Source of the DNA: UBA5239 sp040391785
GTDB taxonomy: Bacteria > Verrucomicrobiota > Lentisphaeria > Victivallales > Victivallaceae
Length of the DNA stretch: 64,000 bases
Direction: 5' to 3'
NCBI GenBank assembly: GCA_040391785.1
Contig: JBEBXH010000019.1
Location: 1 to 64,000 of the forward strand
Below, one piece after another: positions 1-7,898 of this stretch. Position 1 is the stretch's first letter, and every line of letters begins with the position of its first letter. A model generated the notes under the pieces. The model was not told the DNA's origin. It worked only from the letters and a program-made list of their open reading frames with translations, and did no database searches. A program made the position numbers and the translations under genes.

Positions 1-76
1 CTGGCCGCTGGCCGCTGGCCGCTGGCCGCTGGCCGCTGGCCGCGGGCCACTGGCCGCTGGCCGCTGGCCGCTGGCC
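1..76. repeat. Heptanucleotide tandem repeat array (ctggccg)n
   Basis: Ten full 7-bp units and a partial eleventh; unit seven (43-49) is a variant, cgggcca. The array runs off the left edge of the window, so its true length is unknown. Three units make 21 nt, so it could be read as a 7-residue repeat, but one forward frame ends at a stop soon after the array and no gene is evident here. Confidence 0.9.
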
Positions 77-86
77 TGAATCTTTG

Positions 87-136
87 AACTTGATGATTTA
101 GCAAATCATCAAGTTCGTCCTGCCTCGCGGCAGGAC
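87..136. terminator. Two back-to-back perfect hairpins
   Basis: Stem 1 pairs 87-99 with 103-115 (13 bp, 3-nt loop). Stem 2 pairs 117-124 with 129-136 (8 bp, 4-nt loop). No T-tract follows, so an intrinsic terminator for a gene left of the window is only one possibility; a repeat-associated structure is another. Confidence 0.5.
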
Positions 137-600
137 ATGTCAACAACGGCAAGGATTCCACTCCTTTACTGCTGTATTCTCTGGTCGTGCTCGCGATATA
201 ACTCATAAGTACATACTCTTGAATCTTTGATCTGTTACTTCTTTTCTCTTTTCAAGTATATGTATTATTATATAGCACTTTATTTTATTTTTCAACTATT
301 ATTTTATTTATTTGACGTATTTATTTTATACTTCATGCTGTTTTGAGCTTAATTTAAATTGCTAAATTACAATTATGCCATTATATTTTAAACGAATCAA
401 TCAGAAATCAATATACATAGTAAATATTAAGGTATACTGATATTTTAATAAAAATGAACACAGTTTTCTGCAGCATTCCTGGAAGAATTATTTATTCGAC
501 GCAACATCGAAAAGCCAAACCGCCGCGACTCAATTAATCGAATCCCTGCCAAGCTCGCCAACGGCAAAGTAAATACTGAAAATCAATAAAAAATCACCCA
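137..600. other. AT-rich stretch without a recognisable gene
   Basis: The sequence is AT-rich with stops in all frames. A short open stretch around 455-585 could be a decayed gene end, but no family is recognisable in any frame. Confidence 0.4.
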
Positions 601-615
601 CACATAGACTCATTT

Positions 616-2265
616 ACCGGTACATGGACAAATCCAGACTCATTTTCACAAATCCCTAATTTGGACTCATTTGGACACATATGGATACAAAATAGGGCAA
701 ATTACAGCATAAGCAAAAATAAGCAAAACTTTTTCACAGCCATCCCGTAAAAATCTGAGAGCTTGACAAAAAAACGGATTCATAGTACCTTTGCTTCGAC
801 TAAAAAACCGAGGTATGATCTATGAATCCATTAAAAGATACAATGTCAGTGTTGGCGCAAATTGTCAAGTATATTCCGGCAAAAACCATTGAAGTATTGG
901 CGAAAAAGTGCAAAATTCAAACCCGGGCGTTCAGTGCGACCAGTCAGGTGGTGACGATGCTTTATGCCCATCTGTCGCATGCTTTGAGTCTGAATGACCT
1001 TTGCGATTCGTTGCAAAACCATCAAAGTACGTTGAGCCAAATCCGTAATTGCACACCACCGAGCCGCAATGGGCTTTCCTATGCGAATCGAACCCGCAAC
1101 GCGGATCTGATCGAAGCGTTGTTCTGGACGATTTATGGGGAACTGGAGCTGGATTGGCCGGAATTTTTTCGCAGCAGCCGCAGTTATCCGGGGCTGCCGT
1201 ACCGTTTTCAGCGGCGGATTTATGCGTTTGATTCGACGACCATCCAGTTGACCGTGAGCAGTATGGACTGGGCGGCGCACCGTCATCGGAAAGCGGCGAT
1301 AAAATCGCATACCGGGCTCAATCTGCAATCGTTTTTGCCGGAGTTCGTGATTGTTCGCAGTGCCAGGGATGCCGATTCGAAGGTGGCGTGGGAGCTCTGT
1401 GCGCCCCTTCATCCCGGGGAAGTTGCGGTTTTTGACAAGGCATATGTTGACTTCAAGCATCTGAACTATCTGGACGAATGCGATGTTTTCTGGGTAACCC
1501 GGGCGAAAGAAAAGATACAATTTCAAATTATGGGACAGCATACGGCAGTAGTTTCAGGCGAAACCGAATCCGCCGCGCCGAAAGTTATGGGACAGCAGCC
1601 GAAAATCTCGCAGGAGCTGCCGCGCCGGATCAGGCGCAAGTTCAAGAAAATCCGCAAGCGGAAATATCAGCGCAAAAAAGTCCGTGTACTCAGCGACCTC
1701 CGGATTCGCCTGACCGGCATCAATACGGTGAAACATTATCCGCAGGAACTGCGCTTGGTTACCGCAGAAGTCGAAGTCAAAAAGAAAATGATTCCGATGA
1801 CCTTCATCACCAATAACTTCACCTGGTCTCCTTATACCGTTTGCGAGCTTTATCAGGCACGGTGGGGCGTTGAAGTGTTTTTCAAGGAAATCAAGCAGAA
1901 TCTGCAACTGTCCGATTTTCTGGGCTACAATGAAAACGCGATTCGATGGCAGATCTGGACGGCTCTGCTGGTTTATTTGCTGCTCCGATTTATTGCCTGG
2001 GAAAAGAAATGGAAGCATTCCTTCAGCCGCCTTTTTACCCTGATTCGAGGAGTCATCTGGAACTACTTCGAACTCGACAGCGTACTCGAATGCTGCGACA
2101 CCATGGGACGTCGGGGACTGGTCAAAGCGCGCGGCTCCCCCGAACGCGCCTGGCAGATGCTTTTTGATCTGGCATAACATCTCCGCTCAAAACTGCACAT
2201 CTACAAAGACGGTGGTTTCGAATCTCGCCCTCCGCTACGCTCAAATCTTGTCGCAATGTACCGGT
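616..2265 (+). mobile_element. IS4-family insertion sequence
   Basis: A single transposase gene is bracketed by a 10-bp inverted repeat: accggtacat at 616-625 and its complement at 2256-2265. Bases outside this core are poorly matched and I find no target-site duplication, so the exact ends are approximate or the copy is old. Three direct repeats of gactcattt lie at the left end (607-615, 637-645, 664-672) and may be transposase or host-factor sites. Confidence 0.6.
822..2177 (+). CDS. IS4-family DDE transposase
   Basis: This 451-residue transposase catalyses cut-and-paste movement of the insertion sequence that carries it. The DDE triad is visible: D137 in 'YAFDSTTI', D205 in 'VAVFDKAY' and E351 in the family signature YxxRWxxExFFKxIKQ. 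The length is normal for the IS4 family and there is no internal stop, so it may be active. A GAGG motif 8-10 nt before the ATG supports the start. A possible -35 (ttgaca, 763-768) precedes it with only a weak -10. Confidence 0.93.
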   Translation: MNPLKDTMSVLAQIVKYIPAKTIEVLAKKCKIQTRAFSATSQVVTMLYAHLSHALSLNDLCDSLQNHQSTLSQIRNCTPPSRNGLSYANRTRNADLIEALFWTIYGELELDWPEFFRSSRSYPGLPYRFQRRIYAFDSTTIQLTVSSMDWAAHRHRKAAIKSHTGLNLQSFLPEFVIVRSARDADSKVAWELCAPLHPGEVAVFDKAYVDFKHLNYLDECDVFWVTRAKEKIQFQIMGQHTAVVSGETESAAPKVMGQQPKISQELPRRIRRKFKKIRKRKYQRKKVRVLSDLRIRLTGINTVKHYPQELRLVTAEVEVKKKMIPMTFITNNFTWSPYTVCELYQARWGVEVFFKEIKQNLQLSDFLGYNENAIRWQIWTALLVYLLLRFIAWEKKWKHSFSRLFTLIRGVIWNYFELDSVLECCDTMGRRGLVKARGSPERAWQMLFDLA

Positions 2266-2281
2266 TTTAGAATTTTATGGG

Positions 2282-2662
2282 ATGACTGTGAAACTTTTTG
2301 TCCGTTTTGAGGTAAATGTAATTACGATCATCGCCATCCTGGCGGCCATGCTGCTGCCGGCATTGAACAAAGCCCGCGAAAATGCCCGTTCGGCAAGCTG
2401 CAAAAACCATTTGAAGCAACTCGCGCTCGGCCTTCATTCCTATCTTCACGATTCCGATGAAGTCGCCCCCGCCGACAGCACTGGCGGCGCTTGGCCGTAT
2501 TGGACTTTGCAAATGATTCCGGTCCTCAGCTCCGAGGCGGAAAAACAGAAAGTACTGGACGGCGAAAAACTGCCTAAGATTTTCCATTGGACTTCGCGCT
2601 CATGCGCCAGGAACCCCGTATTAAACGTTTCGAACGCTCCTGGCGCGAAAAACAGCAATTGA
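2282..2662 (+). pseudogene. Decayed type IV prepilin-like protein
   Basis: The reading frame contains 'ITIIAILAAMLLPALNKARE', the hydrophobic helix typical of Lentisphaerota prepilin-like proteins (compare the intact gene at 10082-10819). The leader before it is degenerate: the usual F-T-L-I-E-L-L is replaced by F-V-R-F-E-V-N. After about 125 residues the frame stops without the C-terminal H-X9-DG region. It lies directly beside the IS end. Damage by the insertion or by earlier decay is the likely cause. Confidence 0.6.
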
Positions 2663-3552
2663 TGTTCTCGGCTATCAATCTGCTTGAACCGCCTCAGCGA
2701 AAAATAGCCCGCAACGTTTTGCGGAAATTATCCCCTTGCAGGCGCATCCTCTCGGGAGAACAAATTTCCGGGGATATTTACCGGGCAGGAGATTTTGAAT
2801 TTGCCTTCAACCCTGATAATGGCACACTGAAGCATCTGATGCTTGCCGGGCGGGATGAACACTGGGCGGATAATACTCACATTTTGGGAGAAATTATGCT
2901 GGAGAATTTTTCTGCAAAAGATTATTGCCGTTTCCAAAATCAATACTTGAGGGTAAAACCGGAATGGGCGGTATTGGATTTCGGCAAGCATTTCCTGCCC
3001 GCTGAATTTGGCGGCAGCTGCAGCGAAGTTCGTTGCATGGCGGCCCGTAGACGTGATCGTCAAACATTCGATTTTCAACTGATCCCCGACCGGAAAATTC
3101 ACGGCATGCCTGAAGAGTTTTTCTTGCGCTGGTATTTTCATAAAGATAAGAGACTTATTGATATCACTCTGGACTGGTTCAACAAAGAAACTTCGCGCAT
3201 TCCACATGCGCTGTGGTTCAGCTTTGCACTGCCGGTGCCGGAAGGCTTTCGCGGATCATTCCGAAAAAGCGGCGAATGGATCGAGGCAAACGATATTATC
3301 TCCAATGGCGGACGTACCATGCACGCAGTCGAAAAACTCAAACTTACCGGTAAAAACTGGAACTTTGAACTTGAACCTCTGGATGCCCCCCTGATTTCTC
3401 CCGAGTGTCCGTCACTGTTGAATTTCCATAATCGCCTGCCGGATATCGGCAAGGGAATTCATGTTAATCTCTATAATAATATCTGGGGTACAAATTTCCC
3501 TATGTGGTTTGGCAATAATTGCCGATTCCGTTTTCAAATCGAATTAGCATAA
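2587..3552 (+). CDS. DUF5054-like protein, C-terminal fragment
   Basis: The last 270 residues resemble the C-terminal part of DUF5054 (GH38-like) proteins, ending in the signature 'NNIWGTNFPMWF' followed by C-R-F-R-F. A catalytic N-terminal half is absent. The first ~50 codons overlap the prepilin remnant in another frame and look like accidental read-through, so homologous sequence starts near 2740. This is probably the 3' end of a truncated secreted sugar-processing enzyme and not a functional gene. The family assignment is from memory of the motif and is moderately sure. Confidence 0.5.
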   Translation: MDFALMRQEPRIKRFERSWREKQQLMFSAINLLEPPQRKIARNVLRKLSPCRRILSGEQISGDIYRAGDFEFAFNPDNGTLKHLMLAGRDEHWADNTHILGEIMLENFSAKDYCRFQNQYLRVKPEWAVLDFGKHFLPAEFGGSCSEVRCMAARRRDRQTFDFQLIPDRKIHGMPEEFFLRWYFHKDKRLIDITLDWFNKETSRIPHALWFSFALPVPEGFRGSFRKSGEWIEANDIISNGGRTMHAVEKLKLTGKNWNFELEPLDAPLISPECPSLLNFHNRLPDIGKGIHVNLYNNIWGTNFPMWFGNNCRFRFQIELA

Positions 3553-3586
3553 TGGTCTTCAAAATCGCTAACCCAAGGTTTAAACG

Positions 3587-4195
3587 ATGAATTTTCATGA
3601 AACGTTACAGTCCGGTCCGGTTATTGCAATTTTGCGAGGGATAACCCCACCGGAAATCCCAGCAGTCTGCGATATTCTGAAAGAAGCCCGAATCAATCTC
3701 CTGGAAATCCCCCTCAATAGCCCGGACGCATTTACCAGTATCCAAATTGCAACGAAGCATTGCTCCGGCCAATTGGTCGGAGCCGGTACGGTACTGACAA
3801 CGGACGATGTGTGTAAAGTTGCGAACGCCGGTGGTAAATTCATCATCTCACCCAATACCGATCCGGAAGTGATTCAGGAAACCGTCAAACTCGGCCTGAT
3901 TTCAATTCCTGGTTTCCTGACGCCAAGCGAAGGGGTTGCTGCTTTGAAAGCAGGTGCTCATTATCTGAAACTCTTCCCTGCCGGGCAACTCGGTACTGGT
4001 TATATCAAAGATATTCAAGCGATAATCAGATCGTCAATTCTGGCAGTTGGCGGTGTCAGCCCTGAAAATTACACCGAATTCCTCAAAGTTTGCGCCGGAG
4101 TCGGCATCGGCAGCGCTCTCTATAAACCGGGAAAATCTCTTGATGAAATTCGGAAAACTGCAAACCTGCTGATGACAAGAATAAGTCGCCAATAA
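3587..4195 (+). CDS. dgoA: 2-dehydro-3-deoxy-6-phosphogalactonate (KDPG/KDPGal) aldolase
   Basis: This class I aldolase of about 202 residues cleaves a 2-keto-3-deoxy-6-phospho sugar acid to pyruvate and glyceraldehyde-3-phosphate. Visible motifs: 'AILRGITP' near the N-terminus, the catalytic Glu in 'EIPLNSP' (about residue 40), 'GAGTVLT', 'SPNTDP', the Schiff-base Lys in 'LKLFPAG' (about residue 128), 'AVGGV' and the C-terminal 'GIGSALYKPG'. The SPNTDP and GSALYKPG motifs favour the phosphogalactonate (DgoA) branch over Eda. Length is normal and the gene is intact although both neighbours are decayed. Confidence 0.87.
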   Translation: MNFHETLQSGPVIAILRGITPPEIPAVCDILKEARINLLEIPLNSPDAFTSIQIATKHCSGQLVGAGTVLTTDDVCKVANAGGKFIISPNTDPEVIQETVKLGLISIPGFLTPSEGVAALKAGAHYLKLFPAGQLGTGYIKDIQAIIRSSILAVGGVSPENYTEFLKVCAGVGIGSALYKPGKSLDEIRKTANLLMTRISRQ

Positions 4196-4203
4196 CATAA
4201 TTT

Positions 4204-4271
4204 GGGGGATCAGGCGCGGTTGCCACCCGACATTTCAGCCCGTCGAAGTAACCGGCCTGGTTCCCCTTTTT
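4204..4271 (+). terminator. Long-arm hairpin with T-tract after the aldolase gene
   Basis: A stem of about 11 bp, with one mismatch, pairs ggggatcaggc (4205-4215) with gcctggttcccc (4255-4266) and is followed by five T. The large loop makes it an atypical terminator. Confidence 0.4.
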
Positions 4272-4529
4272 CCTAAAATATACACGAATACGTACTGATG
4301 CGGATTAATTTTCACCGATACGGACTCTTCGATAAATAGACGAAATTAAGCAAAACAAAACGGGTGTTTTGAGCTTACCGTGATTGCTGTCATTGTGATC
4401 ATGCAAGGCGGTATGGGATGCGTTTTCCTGCAATCTCAAGCATTAGGATTATTTCATAAATGACCCAATTAGCTTCATGGTATCTGGAAAGTTCTGCATG
4501 AGCAGAGCTTATTGCCGGGGAGCGGTGAA

Positions 4530-4830
4530 TTTGTCCTGGATTCTTTCGAGGAAAAGTTCGGTGGCAGTGGAAAATACCTGATACTTTTTTCAGACAATAT
4601 TCAAGCCGGGCTCCAAGCGTGGCTCCAGCGGCCGGAAGCAGAGGTCGCTGTGTTTCGTCACATTGATCAGGTTATCAAGCGTGATCGCATAGCCGATGCC
4701 TTCCTTTACCATGAGTGCGGCATTGTAAATGAAATTGTAGGTGGATACGATTCAGTTTTTCAAAGTCCTTGCCCCAGACGTCGTTGGCGTGGCATGAGAA
4801 AAGATAGTTCTCAGCAATGCGGATGACTTT
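4530..4830 (-). pseudogene. LysR-type regulator remnant (effector domain)
   Basis: Read on the minus strand, this translates to the C-terminal effector-binding half of a LysR regulator: '..SCHANDVWGKDFEKLN', then after a one-base frameshift at about 4746-4755 'IVSTYNFIYNAALMV', 'GYAITLDNLINV' and 'LCFRPLEPRLEPGLNIV', where a Trp codon has become a stop (4590-4592), then 'KKYQVFSTATELFLERIQ'. The DNA-binding half is missing. A frameshift plus a nonsense codon make it non-functional. Confidence 0.8.
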
Positions 4831-4875
4831 AACTGATCGAAAACCAAACTGGCAGCCAATTATGACCGCCGTTTT

Positions 4876-7800
4876 TTACTTCAGGGGTTTGCCGTAAATT
4901 TCCACGTCGTCGAGGTAGCCGCCTTTGGCGTCCTTGTAACCGACCCGGACTTTGACGAATTGCCCCTTCATGGCCTTGGTGGCCTGTTCGCACCAGCGTT
5001 TTTTCCACTCAAGATTGTCCGCTTTGCCGACCGGGGTGAATTCCTTGCCGTTTTTGCTGACAAATACTTCCATCGATACCGGAATCGAGCGATTGGCGTT
5101 GCGCAGCCGGACTTTTGTCACGTCGTATTCGCCCTTCAGATCAAACACGATATCGGCACTCTTTCCCTCGAGATGGACGATGCGCGCCGAAGTATCGAAG
5201 CCGTTGACCAGCCCACGGCCGGATGGGTCCTTGAAACTGCCGTCCGGAACGTTGATTCCGTAGGTCGCTTTAGTTCGGATGCCGTACAGCCGGTACAGCG
5301 ATGAATGCAGCGCGTTGTCCGTCAACAGGTGTTCGTATTTCGTGCGGTCGACTTCCATGGTGATGATGGCATTATTCACTGCGGTACGCTTGCCGTCCTG
5401 TTCCAGTGTGGCCAGCAGCGGATAAATGAACTCCGGCGCGAATTGTCCGTTATCTTGAGGAATAGTGACCTTGAATTCAAAGGTTTCGAGCGTACCGGGA
5501 ACAAGGTCCTTCGCCTGGCGGACCGGCTCGGAAACCGTCCACCCCTGCAGCGCCTGCAGTTTCATCGAACCGCCCTTCATTCTGCCGTTGGACGGATTGG
5601 CCAGTTGAACCGTCACGCTGAAGCTCTGTCCGGGCTTGCCCTTGAAAGTATACGGATCGGTTTTGGCGGTTTCCTTGAGGTCCTCGATCTTGATGCCCAG
5701 CATCGGCACACCGGCCGGAAAGAGGTAAATCACTCCGGCAGTTTGGACTTCCGGCATGCTGAAAATCAACTGATTGTCCCTGACTTTGAAGTTCAGTTTT
5801 TCGAGACTGGTGCCCTCGGCGGCGGACCAGAAGGCATGCTTGTAATCACCTTTCGGCACGGTGACCGTCAGCTCACCTTTCGGCAATGCCTCGCGGGTGA
5901 TCCCGGCCACGGTGATTGCGCAATTGCCCTTGCTGTCGACTACAGGCAGCTCCACGCGCATCATTTCGCTATTGTCGTTGCTTGAGCGGTAAGCGGCTTT
6001 GACGCCGGCCAATTCCAGATTTTGTGCAAACCATTTGCTGACGACCTTGGTCTCGACCGACTCCGGACGAAGTGCGCCGAGGCGGGTATTGAACCACAAA
6101 GCCTTGCCTTTGCCATAATTATTCAAGGTGATCCACGCGCTCTTGGCACTGTGGAAAACATCGGCTTCGTTGACCAGCTTGGCGGTGGTCAGTTCGGCCA
6201 CGATCTTGCCGTCGCCGCGGATCACGTTGCCGTATTCACTGTTGTACCAGAGGTCGTCCGGGGAAACCTCGATGCCGGTATAGACCCCCTTGTACCGGAC
6301 GCCGAGCACGTCGGCCAGCCCGGCGGTCTCGATGTGGTGTTCGTCGAAATTGCCGGCACGCATATCCGCCAGCAGTGCGCCACCTTCACGGACGAATTTC
6401 TTGATGCTGTCGCATTCGCTCTGGCTGAGGTGTTCGGCATCCACCAGTACCAGCGCCTGATAACGCGAGAGCGATTTATAATCGAGCTTGCCGTACGGGA
6501 TGACGTCCACCCAGTAACCCATATTGCGAAGGTGGGTGAACACACTCAAACGGTTGTTGTTGGAGTAATCCCACCAGCTGACGCCGGTGTCGGCGGAGAG
6601 CAAAACGTCGCGCTGGGGCATCAGCATAGCCACGCGTGGCATGTTCTCCGCCGGGGCCGCTTCGTGCCAGAATTTCTCGCTGCGGTGAATCATCGACGCC
6701 AGGCGCGAGAGGTAGTAGAAACGGTCGCGGCGCACTCCATCCGCATAAGTCATGCCAAAGGTCGCGTAGTCCATCGCGCTGCCATGCGAACCCATCACGA
6801 AAAACTCAATCCCTTTCGCCCCGTTGCTGAGCGTACGCCAATAAGTCTGCGCGAACTGCCAGCCGGGCCCGGAGTGATTATTGGTCTCGCCGTAGAAAAT
6901 CCCATAACGGTACTTTTTCTCGGCCGGATCGTTCGGAAGAATACAGTTGTAAAGATAATTCAACTCATAAATACTGCGATCGTTGTGGCCGTATTGGTCG
7001 ATGCCGTACAGCCCCTGACTGATGTCTCGCGTGGCATTCGCCAGAAACTCATGGTTCAAATTGCGCTTGCGAACCACGGACTGCATTTCGATGGTGCACT
7101 GCGTGGACTTGGAAATGACCGGGCGCTTCTCCGGGTCGACTTCCTGGATCGCCTTGAAATATTCCGCGATGAAATCCGCGTAGGCCAGCTCCTGAAAACG
7201 CCGGAAATCCAGCCATGCCCCGGGGCGCGTGCGGCACTCCTCAACCGGCGGTGGTACCGCGTCGTCGAACGATTTGTATTCCGCCTGCCATGCTTTATTC
7301 AACTTGGCAAGGTCACCGTTGTATTCCTTTTTCAACCAGACATGAAACGCGGCCATGGCCTCCGGCGAATAATCCACAGGCAGCTCCCATTCATTATCGA
7401 TACCCCACACTGCGATCGACGGACTGTCCGTTCGCACCACTTCCGCAGCGGTACGCTTGGCGGCATCTTTCACGTATTGGCGGGTATTCGGATCGAAAAG
7501 ATTGATCAAATGCCCTTTGTGCGGCTTGCCGTTCGAACCCATGGAATTCTTCAGCGTGCCGTGATTTTTCGTCTCGCGCGACAGATAGATCGAATGTGCG
7601 GCCCAGATATTGAAGAAGTAAACACCACGGTCATTATTGGACGGCTGATAAGTGATCGGTTTGCCCTCGCGGAACGGATAATCCACGTAGGACCGCTCGG
7701 TCAGGTTCAATCCCATGAAGGGAATCGTCCGGAACCCGTGGTCGCCGAGAATCCCGATCGGAAAAAGATACTCTTTGTTCTTTAGATCTGCCGACAGTTC

Positions 7801-7890
7801 CAGCGTGTATTCCGCAGGCTGTATCAGCGGTTCCGCCGCGTTCAACCCGGCCACCGCCAGCAGTAATGCCAGTGCTTTCAACTTCATCAA
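4876..7890 (-). CDS. Secreted GH42-like glycoside hydrolase with C-terminal carbohydrate-binding-like domain
   Basis: This 1004-residue protein starts with a signal peptide ending near 'LNAAE'. Residues ~50-400 form a clan-A TIM barrel of GH42 type: 'GIDNEWELP' carries the acid/base Glu (about 167), followed by the GH42-typical 'FHVWLKKEYNGDLAKLNKAW'; 'FYGETNNHSGPGW' carries the probable nucleophile Glu (about 335). Residues ~420-650 resemble the GH42 trimerisation (glutamine-amidotransferase-like) domain. The last ~130 residues look like an F5/8 type C module. It likely releases galactose or related residues from host or plant glycans. It is the last gene of the lacI-led operon, 8 nt after its upstream neighbour. 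Confidence 0.82.
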   Translation of the reverse strand: MMKLKALALLLAVAGLNAAEPLIQPAEYTLELSADLKNKEYLFPIGILGDHGFRTIPFMGLNLTERSYVDYPFREGKPITYQPSNNDRGVYFFNIWAAHSIYLSRETKNHGTLKNSMGSNGKPHKGHLINLFDPNTRQYVKDAAKRTAAEVVRTDSPSIAVWGIDNEWELPVDYSPEAMAAFHVWLKKEYNGDLAKLNKAWQAEYKSFDDAVPPPVEECRTRPGAWLDFRRFQELAYADFIAEYFKAIQEVDPEKRPVISKSTQCTIEMQSVVRKRNLNHEFLANATRDISQGLYGIDQYGHNDRSIYELNYLYNCILPNDPAEKKYRYGIFYGETNNHSGPGWQFAQTYWRTLSNGAKGIEFFVMGSHGSAMDYATFGMTYADGVRRDRFYYLSRLASMIHRSEKFWHEAAPAENMPRVAMLMPQRDVLLSADTGVSWWDYSNNNRLSVFTHLRNMGYWVDVIPYGKLDYKSLSRYQALVLVDAEHLSQSECDSIKKFVREGGALLADMRAGNFDEHHIETAGLADVLGVRYKGVYTGIEVSPDDLWYNSEYGNVIRGDGKIVAELTTAKLVNEADVFHSAKSAWITLNNYGKGKALWFNTRLGALRPESVETKVVSKWFAQNLELAGVKAAYRSSNDNSEMMRVELPVVDSKGNCAITVAGITREALPKGELTVTVPKGDYKHAFWSAAEGTSLEKLNFKVRDNQLIFSMPEVQTAGVIYLFPAGVPMLGIKIEDLKETAKTDPYTFKGKPGQSFSVTVQLANPSNGRMKGGSMKLQALQGWTVSEPVRQAKDLVPGTLETFEFKVTIPQDNGQFAPEFIYPLLATLEQDGKRTAVNNAIITMEVDRTKYEHLLTDNALHSSLYRLYGIRTKATYGINVPDGSFKDPSGRGLVNGFDTSARIVHLEGKSADIVFDLKGEYDVTKVRLRNANRSIPVSMEVFVSKNGKEFTPVGKADNLEWKKRWCEQATKAMKGQFVKVRVGYKDAKGGYLDDVEIYGKPLK

Positions 7891-7898
7891 ATACCTCC

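Noticed and set aside
4512..4826. Open reading frame of 104 codons on the plus strand
   Set aside because: It is the antisense shadow of the LysR remnant, which translates convincingly on the minus strand.
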